Source: Tribonema minus
Taxonomy: Eukaryota; Sar; Xanthophyceae; Tribonematales; Tribonemataceae
Assembly: GCA_017506865.1 (NCBI GenBank)
Contig: JAFCMP010000523.1
Location: 248,001-312,000 of the forward strand
Direction: 5' to 3'
DNA length: 64,000 nucleotides
Below the pieces are notes generated by a model, which was not told where the DNA came from, searched no databases, and worked only from the letters and a program-made list of their open reading frames with translations. Within the stretch, counting starts at the first letter, position 1. Every line of letters begins with the position of its first letter. Shown here piece by piece: positions 44,489 to 57,237 of this stretch. The position numbers were made by a program, and so were the translations under genes.

Positions 44489-45356
44489 ATGTCAGCTGCA
44501 GTAGAACGACACACAAACCCTGAGCAGGCAGCGACAGCTAATGGTTTCCCCAGAGAGGCAAATAGGCAGCGCGCAGACGTGTTTGTGCCGCAAGCCATAG
44601 ACTACGACGGACATGCAGTCGGAGGAGAGGGTTTGAGCGCGGTGTCCGGTCGTCGCAGGTCATCTGTGGCAGGAAAGGCCGGTCCAGCGTCACAGCCGCC
44701 TGTCGCAGTCGCCGCAATGGCGTTTGCAAAGCAGCAAAACAGGGACGAAAGCGCTCAGCACATGCCATCACTGGCTGCAACCACAGCCAAGGAGGGCGAT
44801 GTTGGCGCTGCGAATGAATTAAGCGATCTAGGAGACAGCGATGACGAGCGCAGCCTAAGCACTTTGGGAAACAGCACCTTGGACACCTTCCAGGGCGATG
44901 GTGGCGGCAAACACGACACCACAGCCGTGGCAAAAGTCGCAACAACACCTCTAGGCAGAGCCAAAGCCTACGCCAGTGGCGACTTGGAGCACAAGGGCTC
45001 GGGTCACGGCAACACCGCCTACGGCTCCGACAGCGTGGAGGGGAGCAGCAGCGAGGACGATCACTCCGACTCTGACGGCAGCGGATCTGATGCACCACGT
45101 GCGCAGACGCCGCAGACTGCGCACACCGCACAGCCTAGACTGAGGGGTGCGGCCGCCGCAGCGCCGCCGCCGCAACTGCAGCGCAAGCTCTTTGGGACAT
45201 CGCCCCTCGGGCGACGCAAGCCGAAGCGCGTGCCCATCTCCCCAGACGCCGAGTCTCGTGCATTGGAGACGCCGACTGCGCAGCAGCAGCAGCAGCAGAG
45301 GGGCTTCAGGACGCCGCGGAAGGGCGGCGGGGGCGGCTGGGGCGGCGCAGAGGAAA

Positions 45357-45390
<34 letters not shown>

Positions 45391-47502
45391 TGCGCAGGAC
45401 GATCGCGAGCGCATCGAGGCGGAGCTGCGCAAGCTGCAGCGCGAGAACGAGGTGTTGCGCAGCGAGCTCAGCCCGGCGCGGTCGGCGTCTGCCGCGTCCG
45501 TCACGGGGCGGGGCAAGGGGGGGCGGAAGAAGCAGGGGGCGGCGGCGGCGGCGGCGGCGCGGCGCGCCAGCGAGAGCATGGGCGGGCTGGACGCGGCGAC
45601 GGTGGCGGGCGCGCTGCGCTCGGCGCACTCCACCGATGCCAAGGTACAAGCGCATGACACTGTTGTCGAGTGTGGGCTCGTGCCTCGAAGCGCTCGAGGG
45701 ATGCACGCGCGGGTTCGTAGAGTGTGTTGGCAGATATGCACAGGTCACTCACAGGGGTTCACCGTGATGGCGTTGAGGGTGGGTTACGAGAGTGATCCGC
45801 TCATCATGCTGTACTGCGTTGGTGTTGATGTTGGTGATCGACGCACCACAACACGCAAAGGCAGAGACTGCCAAAGGCTGCATGCCCCGCGTTGTGAACA
45901 CGGGCTGCAGATGGAGAGAGTCTCTCATGGAACCTAGGCTGCTGCGGCATGTCTGGCAAATCGTATCCCTGTGAACTACACGCACGCACACGCTCAAGAC
46001 ATGTCAGCGTTTGGTTGAGATATGCTGCGCACACTACTGCAGCCGTCAGTTGTCAGTGCCAACAAAACGGGACTTCCATCAATGTTGAAGTTGTTCTTGC
46101 ACTGCCTGCCCGCCCATCATCATGTGCGATGTGACGGTGCCGCAGTCCTTGTGATCTCGGTGTGTGATGCAGGCATGCGGCACAATCACAGCTGCCGCAC
46201 ATCAGCGCTCACCCCCCTGACACCTGGCCATGCACACATTACGCCGCACACGACCAGCCATTCGCGCACACTCCATGAAAACGCAGCACGACACCTCCCC
46301 TGTAACCCCCACCTGCCCAGGCGCGTGCGCGCGAAGCGGAGCTGCTGCAGGAGATAGAGCGCCTACGCGGGCTGCAGCTGTCCAGCGGCAGGAGCGCCGC
46401 CGCCGCCGCTGCCGCTGCCGCAAACGCATCCACGCCGCGTGGCCCGTTGGCAGCGGCGCGCCGCCCGTCCGAGGAGATTGCAATTGCCGCCAGCCTGCCG
46501 CGGCTGCTCTACGAGGGCGGCTTTCTATGGAAGATGCCGTACCACAAGAGCGGCACGCCCAAGCGGCGCTGGTTCCAGCTCATGCCCGCGGACGGCCTCG
46601 TGCTGAACCGCCGCGGCCGCGCCGTGCTGCCGGGCATGAACGCGGAGGGCGCGCCGCCGGTGCGTGCGCAGCGCGGCGCCGCCGCAGCTTGCGTAGAGTG
46701 CTGCTGCAGCGCTCGCCCTTCAGTGCTAGGCTGCTGCATTTAGCCATGTCCACGCCAGGTAGCTGTTGCCGTATGTGCGATCAACAGCGTTGTACGGAAA
46801 GTACGCTGTGACTGCTGCGGCTGAGCGGTGCTGCCCGGTGCTCTGAGACTGTTGAGGTCGCCGGCGCGCACAACCCGTACGGCTGGCAGTGGCGCATTGG
46901 ACGCTCGCAACGTGGCGAGCTGCTGTGCAGGGCAGCAGAGGGCGTAGCGCTGGTACCAGTGCAGCAGCAGCAGAGCACGTGATGCCGGCAATCGATTTGC
47001 TTACACACAGGAGTCGGCTCATTCCTAGCATCCCTTTCCGTGTCCAAGGCACCCGTCTTGTTCCCCGGCTCTGCCTGTACAGTCATGCGCACATCTTGTG
47101 ACGGCGTCCTCACAGCTCTGCAGGGCACAGCATCCACTGCCGCAACTGATCCCATATGGCGCCCAACCGTCTCGCAAAACGCAGGCCGCCGCCGGCGCCG
47201 CCGCGCGCATCGCCCTCCCCCTGACCCTCGTCTGGTTCGACCCGGACAAGAGCGTGCGGCGCGCGCCGCCGCGCGAGCTGCTGCTGGGCGACGTGCGGAG
47301 CGTCACCGCCGGCCACAAGACGGCGGCGTTCTGGCAGCACATCGCGCTCGGCGCCGGCACCGCGGGCCTGCCGCCGGCGGCGCTGTGCCTGTCGCTCATC
47401 GCGGCGGACCGGACGCTGGACGTGGCGGCGGCAACGCCCGCGGACGCGCGCGCGTGGCGCGACGCGTTCGCCGACGTCGTGCGGCGGCACCGCGCGGGCG
47501 AG

Positions 47503-47533
<31 letters not shown>

Positions 47534-49655
47534 CGGCAGGTGCGCGTGCTCACAGCGTCGATATGCGGTGTATGCAGCGTTGTGTGTGTGATGTGGAGTA
47601 GGGCGGCGGCGGCAGCGGCGCGGCAGGTGTGCGCTCGCAGCGGTGTGTGTGTGTGATGCGGGGTAGGATTCGGCGCCAGCGCAGGCGGCGGCCGCGGTCG
47701 CAGCTGCTGCGGCGGCGGTGCAGGCGCATGGCTCGGGCGGCGGTGTATGGGGCGCTGGTGATGCCACCACGCCCTGCGCCCTCGCCCATGCAAGCGCCGT
47801 CGCGGATGCCACTCGCGGCAGGGTGTAGGGAAAGCGCAGACACATGACTCAGAGCAGCAACTGAGTTGCGGTGAGATGTGGTTCTGCAACAAACTTCAAC
47901 TGTACCTCCCCGATGACACTCCCGCCAACGCCCTAACCCCCGGTCCGCCTGCCTCCCCCCGCCTTGCGCTCGACAGCCGCAGCGGCGGCGGAGCTGACGC
48001 CGGACCAGTGGCGGCAGCGCCTGTTCCTGGCGGTTCACGCAGGAGATGCTACAGCTGTGAGCGCTGCCTTCGATGCCGGCTGCGCTGTGGATCTGGCGGA
48101 GGCGGGCTCCATGGACACGGCGCTGCTGTCGGCGTGCAGGCTGGGCAACGTCGAGGTACGTGCGTTACACAACACTGGTCGGTGTGCAACTTATATTTCT
48201 GATTGGTTCACATTCGAGGGGCGAGAAAGAGCATATGATCAGCATGTATGCACATTGCCACGTCTGTACACATATCTCGTCGGAAGGTTACACAATGCTG
48301 AAGCAGGGTACATAATATGCGAAGTGGACAACATCCAGGGTGCTTCGCATGCGCAGACATTCATTGTGCAAAGCACTGTTGTGAATAGCATACGAAGCCC
48401 CTACACTGGAAAGTCAGAACCGATTATATCCCAGCATAACTTTGAAAGCTGCACAATCTGATGTGTAAGGTGCAGGTATCACACGGTGCCCGGTGTGCAC
48501 CCACCATGTCTTGATATGCATGTACATCTGAGACGAGGAGAGGCGCCGAGCCTCCATACTCAGCGTTGCCGCACATCTAACTTCAACTTGCGCGCGCCGC
48601 GCGCCACGCCACGCGCCCGTACGCACGCACCCCAATCGCGCCGCACCGCCGCCGCCAACCCCACCTCTCGCCGCCGCCGCCGCTGCCGCCGCCACGCTGC
48701 TGCCGCGCCAGGTCGCGCGCGTCGCCCTTGCGCGCGGCGCCAAGAACGACCCCCACCCGCAGTTCGGCCAGACGGCGCTGCAGGCCGCCGTCGCCAACGG
48801 CCACCTCGACTGCGCGCGGCTCATCCTGGAGACGGCGGCGCCGAGCGCTGCTGACGCCGTCGTCGCCAACCACGAGGACCCGAACCGCGAGACGCCGCTG
48901 CATGTCGCGGCGCGGCGCGGCGACGCCGCCGCCGCAGCGCTGCTGCTGCGGCACGGCGCGGATCCGTTCGGGCGCGATGGCGGCGGCGGCACGCCGCTGC
49001 ACGCCGCCGCACGCGCAGGTGCGTTGACGAGATGGGCACGCTTTTTGCTGCCAGCTTCCCCTACACTGTCCGTTGGTGTGGAAGCAATGTCAAACCGGCG
49101 CGCGCAGCTGAAGTTTTTAGCGCGCAACTTGGTCGGAAATGGTGTCCACAGGGCCTGATGAGCAATGACCAGTTACACAAGCGGACGGCCTTGCTGGGAA
49201 TAACCGCAGGCTCTTGCGCAGGCGGCGTGTACCATATTCAATTCGTTGCCCGCCATGCTGTCAGCTGCACCACACACACTGCAGCTGCAGCTACGCGCCG
49301 CTGAGCAGCATCACACGTTCACCGCGCCACTCCTGCACCTCCCATCACTCCCTTGCCCTCCCCGCAGGGCACGCCGACCTTGTAGCCACGCTGCTCGACG
49401 CCACAGGGGCGCACGACGAGCTGCTGGAGGCGGCGGACGCGCGCGGCGCGCGCGCGCTGCACGCCGCCGCGCGCCACGGCCGCCTCGACGCCGCGCGCCT
49501 GCTGCTGGAGACGGCGGCAGCGGCGGACGCGGCGGACGGCGCCGGGCGCACGCCGTACGCGCTCGCGTACGGCCACGGCCATCACGCACTCGCGCGTCTC
49601 ATTCAGGAGTACGCGCCGGCGCCGCAGCCGCAGCCGCAGCAGCGCAGGGCCAGCA

Positions 49656-49686
<31 letters not shown>

Positions 49687-50767
49687 TGGCAGCGGCAGCA
49701 TCCACAGCAAGTCCAGCTCGTGGGAGATACTGTCGCCGCCGTCGTACCGCGGGCGCAGTGGCGGTGGTGGCAGCGGCGGCGGCGGCGGCGGCGGCGATCC
49801 GTCCAGCGATGCGCTGCCGCGGCCGGACGGTGTGAACCACGGCGCCGGCACCTCGCCGCTGCTGCGCGGCTCGCGTCGTGACAGCGATGGCAGCGGCAGC
49901 GGCGGCGCCACCGCAGCAGGCACTAGCTACGCCATGGGCAGAACGAATCGAGGCGGCGGCGGCGGCGGCGACGACGATAGGAGCTGGGGACGGCAGCACG
50001 TGCCCAATCTGACGCCGCAGCTGTGGCAGTCGTACCCGGATGGGTCGCAGACAACACGCGCTGCCGCTGCTGTCGGCGGCGGCGGCGCGTGGCCACGCCC
50101 TAGTGCTGCTGCTGCGGGCGGCGCGGCGCCGGTGTGCTACACTGCGCGTGGCGGCGGCGACGGCGCGCACAGGTCAGGCTGGACGCGCGACGCTTGCGCT
50201 TCGCGCTGCACGCTGCCTGTCGATATCAGGGGGACAGTTTGTAGGATGCACTTTGTGACGGCAGACAACAACGATGCTTGCCCTGCTTTTGTGTCGATGT
50301 CTGCAATCGCGCTAGCGCAGGCGCAGCAGCAAAGGCAAGTGTAGACCGTCCGCTGCTAGTAGATGCAGATGGCATCACAACACTGGTGCTCCTGCAGCAG
50401 CGGCGCTGCGCAACAGCCGCACAAACCGGTGGTGGCTGTGCCCGGTCACTGGCATGCACCCATCACCGACCACGCTGCGCGCTCCCTTGCCTCCTACTCA
50501 ACAATCTCAAGCAACACGCACCCCTTCGCCGCGCCCTGCCTCGCCAGGTTCACGTGGGAGGCGGTGGCGCCCGCCAAGCAGCAGCAGCAGCAGCGCAGCA
50601 GCCTCTTCGACGGCCTCGACGTGTACGTGCAGGGCGCGCGCCGCCCCGCCGCGGAGCTGGGCTACGGAGCTGCGCCGGCGCTAGAATTCCCCTACGCAGA
50701 CACGCCGTCCCCCTCTGTGGCCTCCGCATACAGCGCCGGGCCCGCCTCCCTGTCCCCCTGGGCAGTC

Positions 50768-50818
<51 letters not shown>

Positions 50819-52408
50819 ACGTTCTTCGGTGCCAACACGGCGACGCCGCGCGACGCGCAGCTGCCGCAGCAGCGCGCCGAGCAGGTGCTGCAGGATGCGG
50901 CAGCGCTCGGCGGCGGTCACGCGAACGCCGACGACGGGGGCCTCGCGTGGGGCGCACGGCAGCACGCATGGGGCAGCCACGGCGGCAGCAGCGCCGCCGC
51001 CAGCGCCGCAGCCGCCGCCGCTGCCGCATCCACGGGGGACGGCAATGGCGGCAGCAGCAGCGGCGGCACGTCTTTCGAGCTGAATGGAGATCTGTGGTGG
51101 GCCTACGTTTCCAATGAGGGGTACCCCTACTACATCAGCGAGACGAGGGGGGAGAGTCAGTGGGAGGATCCGCGGGAGGCGGTGACCGCGGCGCCGCCGC
51201 CGCCGCCGCCGCTGCCAGTGGAGCCCGCGGCGCTGGCGGCAGCACTCAAGGCGCACGGCGGCGGCAACAGCAGCGGCGCGGGCGGCAGTGGCGATGGCCC
51301 GTTGGTTGTGCAGCCCATTAGGCCTGTTGCCGTGCCCGTTGCCATCAAGGTCCCGCGGCTCACGCTCCCCAGCACGCCGCCGAGCGCGGCAGCGCGGCGG
51401 TCGCCCACGGCAGCAGTCCGCTCGCCGAGCCGCACAGGTGAATCATGAACTGCGCTTGCGCATTGTGGCGGTGCTCTTGACGTTGACATGACGGCTGCCA
51501 AGAGCACGCTGCGCGGCAGCAGCGGCGCATGCAAACTTTGTGTAATGGTGCACTGGCACTGAGGGAGTCTGGTGCAGAGAGTGCTCTGCACGTGGTCTGC
51601 TTGTAGCGGCTGCATGCTACTTGTGAATGATCGGCGAGAGGTGCTCACGCGTCGCTGTGCAGCAGCTTCTGCCGCCATACGCAGGCCTCGCCCCTCCTTC
51701 CACCTGTTGCATCACACTGCACATCTGCCGCACAATGCTCATTGGACCCGCTGTCCATGCTTCCCGCACGAACATTCTTTGCAACGGGCAAGCACCTGAG
51801 CCAGAGACTCATTCATGCACTGGCATCCTCTGCACCGCTCCGCAGGGAGCCCGCCGCTGCCGCCGCCGCCGTCCACGCCGCCGCCGCAGCAGGCGCGGCG
51901 CGCGCGCAGCCGCAGCCCCAGCCTGAACCCCGGCGATGCCAGCGGCGGCGCTGCCTCTCCGCCATCCCGAAAGCGCAGCGAAGCCGGCAGCAACCCCGCC
52001 GCCGCCGCCGCCGCTGCCGCCGCTGCCGCCGCCGCCGCCAATGCGGAGGGCGCGCTGCCGCAGCAGCAGCACCGGGGGCGCGAGCGCGCGTCGCCACGGG
52101 AGCGCAAGCACAGCGGCAGCAGTGAGCCGGCGGGCGCAGAGCGCGCCCCTGCTACTGCTGCTGCTGCTGCTGCCGCTGCTGCGGACAGCGCTGCCGCCGC
52201 CGCAGCGTCCAAGCGGCCGGACAGATCACAGGAACGAGCCTCGCCGAGAACTGTCGCGGCGACACTTGAGCTCGCGGAAGCGGCAGGTGCTGCCGCGCCC
52301 AAGTCGCCAGAACGGGGGCGCGAGCAGGCTTCGCCGCGCGGCGGCGTCGCCGCTCGCATTGCTGCATTGGAACGCTCGCAGAGTCCGCGAGGGGCCAAGG
52401 GGGAATGA
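44489..52408 (+). CDS. Large scaffold-like protein: coiled coils, PH-like domain, ankyrin repeats, WW domain
   Basis: Eight exons (44489-45643, 46321-46659, 47185-47539, 47977-48155, 48712-49018, 49368-50172, 50548-51437, 51846-52408), every phase matching, give 1530 aa. Residues 1-300 are acidic, disordered. Coiled coils are ERIEAELRKLQRENEVLRSE (about 310) and AREAELLQEIERLRGLQ (about 388). A split PH-like domain spans about 440-605: LYEGGFLWKMPYHKSG..KRRWFQL, then LVWFDPDKS and RTLDVAAATPADARAWRDAF. About six ankyrin repeats follow (620-855: [60 protein letters not shown]). A WW domain sits near 1225-1258 (WWAYVSNEGYPYYISET..SQWEDP). The C-terminus has SPS/RSRSP-type repeats (SPSLNPG, ERASPRE, SQSPRG). 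PH binds lipids or proteins, ankyrin and WW bind partners, so a membrane-linked scaffold is inferred. I know no named protein with this order. Confidence 0.82.
47505..47655 (+). repeat. Duplicated 3' edge of exon 3 of the PH-ankyrin-WW gene
   Basis: The Gly-coding end of exon 3 with its donor (GCGGCAG|GTGCGC at 47540) recurs as GCGGCAG|GTGTGC at 47628. Both are followed by a related tail (CAGCG..GTGTGTGTGATG). The period is about 88 bp. Confidence 0.85.
50772..50818. repeat. GGC run encoding polyglycine
   Basis: About 15 GGC codons within exon 7. Shorter runs in the same gene are at 45358-45390, 47504-47530 and 49659-49685. Confidence 0.9.
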
Positions 52409-53584
52409 CAGTGTCCCCTTATCACGGCCCCTCGCCCGCAGAACCGGTCGTGGCTACAATTAGCTGCGCCTGAGAGTTGCGAGTCGGGCTTGGCCCTTGT
52501 GATGTTGAGAGGCATCCGTGTAGAAAGTCTTTGCATTTGAGGTGCAGTGCAGCGGGCGTTGCGACGCGGCGCCTAGTGTTGCTTCTGTTAGTGGCGGTGG
52601 CGACGCAGTAAACTCGTTTCATGTTTGTACAACGAAGAAAGAACAAGGAAGAAACAACTGTCAGTCAGTGTGCCGCTCACTGTGCTACCGGCGCGTAACT
52701 GTGTCGCGCTGCTTGTGAGCATTGACCCGCATGCCACACACCCCATAACGACCGCGTGCGTGTGCTGCCGCCGCTGCGCCTGTGTGTGGCATTCCGCACA
52801 TTGAAACCGGCCCTGTGACGTTGAGGGGCACTGAACACAAGACTCTCGGATGCAGCGCGCCTGAGGCGTGCCACACCGATGCAGGCGACGACACGACGCA
52901 CGCAATGAACGCACGGCAAGTACAGGAAAGAAACAGCAGCGGCACAACGCGCGTGGGGAGGCACAGGGGGACACCGCACTGCAGATGCATATCTGTCATG
53001 GGCTGTGATGATCATTTGCCGCTGAGTAAGTCTGGGGCGCGCCCCCTACATGGGGGAGTGCCGCAAGGTGCAAAGACGATGTTGCTTCTGTTGTGTTTTT
53101 TCGGCACTGCTTCTCGGCGCCTGCTACAAGGACGGAGCGTCGGAGTACGTGGAGCGCTGCTGCGGCCGCTGTGCGCGCGCATGACGGCCAATGGTGGCAT
53201 TGCTCAACGCGCACCCCCTGGAGCTCCCACAAGTGACACCTCACACGCACGCTGAAACACCGGCAGGCGGGCAGGGCAAGCGACGTGAAGCAAGCGCGCT
53301 GCCGCATGCTACACGCACTCAAGGTGCGAGACGAGACAAGCGCGGCAGCACCTCTGTGCGCCACACAGGCGGGACGGACCCCACCGCCACCACTGACCCT
53401 CCCCCCCTGCCCTGCCCTCGTCCACGCCGGGGCCGGTCCACCGCAGACAGCGCCATGCATGCGCAGATGGCAGCAATACATGCCACGTCCTCTCTCGAGC
53501 GGTGCTACACGCGGCCCTCGTCGCGAGCGCCGACCTTGCAGGAAAGTTTCGAAACGTCATGCGAGCGGTGCCGCCGCCGGCCCC
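52409..53584. other. Tail-to-tail spacer between the PH-ankyrin-WW and TOP1 genes
   Basis: I see no gene. Long open frames here are on both strands, Cys/Arg/Ala-rich and without family resemblance. I did not find a convincing TGTAA close to either stop. Confidence 0.5.
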
Positions 53585-54209
53585 CTAATCCATCTCCTCC
53601 TCCTCCTCCTCTTCTTCTTCCTCATCGTCATCGCCCTTGCCCTTGGCCTTGGCGTCAGCGTCGTCCGCGACTGCCGTAACCGCCTTGGGCTCGTCGCTCG
53701 ACTCCGCGGTCACCGCGCGCAGCGTCTCAAAGTCAAAGCGCCAGTCCGGCGGCACGTTCATGGCCCAGACAAACTTGTCGCGCAGCGTCTTGGCAAAGAT
53801 GCGCTCGATGGGGACCTCGTTGCGCTTGCACCACGCGACCGAGATGCGCGGGTCCATGTAGTTGATCTTGCTTGTGCCGAGGGAGACCTGTGCGCGAGGG
53901 GGGGTTGGAGTAAAGAGTAGGGTCAGTTTGATCAGAACTAGATTTTAGGGTTAGAGTCGGGCTGATGTTGCTCGTGCTGAGTGAGACCTGACGCCTCGCG
54001 CTCCGCTGCTGACTGCGCACGCGGCCGTTGCCACCTTCTCACCTAGCCCCATCCCAACCCTAACCGTAGCCCTAGTTGGGACACTCTCTCAAGTCAGCAC
54101 GGCACCCGCCGCCACCGCCGCCCGCCTTGCACTATTACATGCACACGCTTCGACAAGGCACGAGCGCGACAGCCGCCGCAGCAGCAGCGCCGCCGCCGCC
54201 GCGCGACAC

Positions 54210-54240
<31 letters not shown>

Positions 54241-57194
54241 GCCGCCGCCGCCACCGCTGCCGGCGCCCCACGCACCCACCTCCTTGTTCTGCTCCTTGTC
54301 GCGCAGATCCACCTCCATCTTCTTGAGCTTGGTCGTCCAGCCCTCTATCTTGCGCTGCAGCTGCTCCTCGGACGGCGTGTTGGCAAACATGTGTGAGCCC
54401 TCAAACTTGCGCTGCGTGAGCTCCTTCTTGGCCGTCGCGGCCGCCTCCGCCAGCTTGGTGGCCGCCACCTGCGAGCGTGCGCACGACGCAGTGGCGCATC
54501 AGCGCAATGCGGCTGCAGACACATCTGAATCTTGTTTTTCGGATGCTCTTTATCATGAAGCTCCCTTGATGATGACACATGACTGCAACATTATTCAAAG
54601 TTTGCGTGTGCTGTTGAGTGTTTTTCAAAGGAGGGGCTCGCAGCCGCTCAGTGCTGTCCCTCGCAGCATATGCACAATATGGGGCACTTATTGCGCACAT
54701 GCAAAAATAGTATAGTGATGGACAAGGGGCGCTTGTGCTCTCCAGTTGCTGGTGGTGCACTTCGCGATGTGATAACAGTTGCGTACTGTATATACGTACT
54801 AGCTAGTGATGCCCACTGGCGGACATGGGTAAACTTGATTGCGCCAACAAGCGTAAACTCCACCCTTCGCATTCGTCATTTCCAATATGCCAACTAACTC
54901 ACCTCACAACCTGATTATCAGTGCTTGTAGCTTTTGTGCGGTCCTTCTCGTGGGCAGGAACACCCTGCCATCAATCACAAATATCCACAGGCTGCGGGGC
55001 ACGCTGTCACACAAGCCGCTGCAGCATTCCCATCGACAGCAGTTGCAGCAAAGCTGCAGCGCCAGCCCCTTGGTGCCACACGAACCCATGCTGACTCAGA
55101 CTCTTGCAACTCTGACCCTATCTTGATAAAAAGGCATTGGCTTCACGTGCATCAAGCGCGGCTCTAAACCACTGAGCCCCGCGTCTCTCCCACATCACAA
55201 CTGCCACTTACAAGTTTACCAATCGGTCATTGTTCACAGTGGCGGCGCTCACCTTCTCTTCGCTGGTTGTGGCGTTGGCCTTTGCGTCCTTTGCCTTCTG
55301 AATCGCCGCTTTTACCTGCATGCGTTGAAGAGGAGCACGAAGCACGATGCGCCCATGCTAATCAGACTTGGTGGGCGAAGGCACTTGCGGAACACACCGT
55401 TGAGCGGACGGGAGCAACGCGTGTCCATGCAATACGCGGGTGTATGCAAGTGAACAGGAGGGAACTGGCGGGTGCCGTGGCACAGTAACACTTTGCACTT
55501 CAATAAAAAGCAATCACGCGTCTCGGCAGTTCACTTCACTTCCGACCAGGCAGGCAGCCAGCTTCTGCTGCGCTCAATGCACCGGACCAGTCAGGCTGGC
55601 GCTGTAAACTAAGAGCACGCACCTACCGAGAGCATACAGCAGAAACAATGAGCTAAAGCATGCCATGGCACTCAACTTTCAGCCATCCTCCACGTCCTGC
55701 AACGAAACGCGCCCTAAGCTGTTAGTGTCATCCAGACCTTGCCCTACTTGCCCAGCCTGAGACACGCCGTGGCCTGTGCCTCAGCCAAAACTTCAATCCT
55801 ATTCCCGCTACTTCAACACGTGTGCACAAAAACCTCACCTTCTCCTCGTCGTCGTCGGCGTCCTGCGACGAGCCCCTCCCCTTGAGCGGTATCTTCTTGG
55901 CCTTGCCGTCTTTCGCCAACTTCAACCACGCCTTGAGGTCCGCGCGCTGCTCCTTGACCTTAGCCACGCGCTCGCCCAGGTTCTCAAACGACTTCAGCAT
56001 GGCGCCGCTCACCGTGCGCTGGTGGTTGCAGAGGATGGCCACCTCGCGGTTCGCGTTGTTGTACTCGACAACCTGGGGGGGGGGGGAGAAGGGGGAGGGG
56101 TCAGCGCTGGGGCTGCATTTAGGGCACCACGTTTGCGTTGTTATACTCAGCAACCTGGGGGTTGGGGGGGGAGGGGGGTTTGGGGAAGGGGGGGGGATAT
56201 GAGCGCTGGGGTTGCATGTGGGGCAACTTATGAGCGCGGCCCGATGCACTGGTTCAAACCGCTCTCTGCGCGGCGCTGTCAGAGAAGAACGCCACGTTTC
56301 GCAACATTGTCAGACCCAGCAATGGATTGTCGCAGGCCTCATCTGCAAGCCAAGACGCTAGCTGCCAAGCTAGCGGGCCCACACTGAATTTGTCACGCAG
56401 ACACACACAGAACACGCACGCGGGAGGAGGGGCGCAGGGGGTGCTACACTCTCATTGACATGTAAACACGAACAGAACACGCGCGCGTGGGAAAAGGGGT
56501 CACAGCAGAACAGGACCGCGGGGGGGAGGGGGCGGGGGGGGGATGACGCACCTTGGCCTGCACAGTCATGTTCTTCAGCGCGTCTGCGCTCGGCAGCTGC
56601 TGCTGCAGCGTCTCGCTCGCGTTGTACGTGCGGAAGACCTTGGCGCTGAGGCCGGGCATGAGGCTCTGCAGGTGCTTGTTGAGCGTTGTGGGGTCGATCT
56701 TCTGGAAGACCTGCAAGACACATGGAAGGCAACGCGCGCGCTGATGCTGTGAGAGGGGCGAGACTGTGCGTATGCGCCAAAGCAGCACACACGGCGCCGG
56801 TGGAGCTGTGCAGAGTCTCTCACAGGCGGGACTGAGCATGAGTGCAGAGCGGGACACAACCGGCACTGGCTGAGCGATGCAGACCGCATACAGTTCCTGC
56901 ATGACATGTGCTGATGACGGTGGCGCACACGTCGCACCACACCTGCCGGGCAATGGGCCAGGATCATTGACTCATGGCGTTGAACGCATATGGCGACATC
57001 TGATTCAGCACTACAGTGCATGAGGACACAAACGCTGCAGCAACGACGAATTCTCGAACACATCTGTTGCCTCTAGTGCTCTGCAGGTCGCCCGCACAGC
57101 AAGTGGCACTGACCAACTCCACGTGCGCACAGCGCGCCGAGTGTGCACGCCTGCGGAGCGTTGCCTCAGCAGCGGCAGCGGCAGCAGCAGCAGC

Positions 57195-57237
<43 letters not shown>

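Noticed and set aside
44951-45748. Long minus-strand frames opposite the PH-ankyrin-WW gene
   Set aside because: They mirror low-complexity coding DNA and contain only poly-Ala, poly-Pro or poly-Leu.
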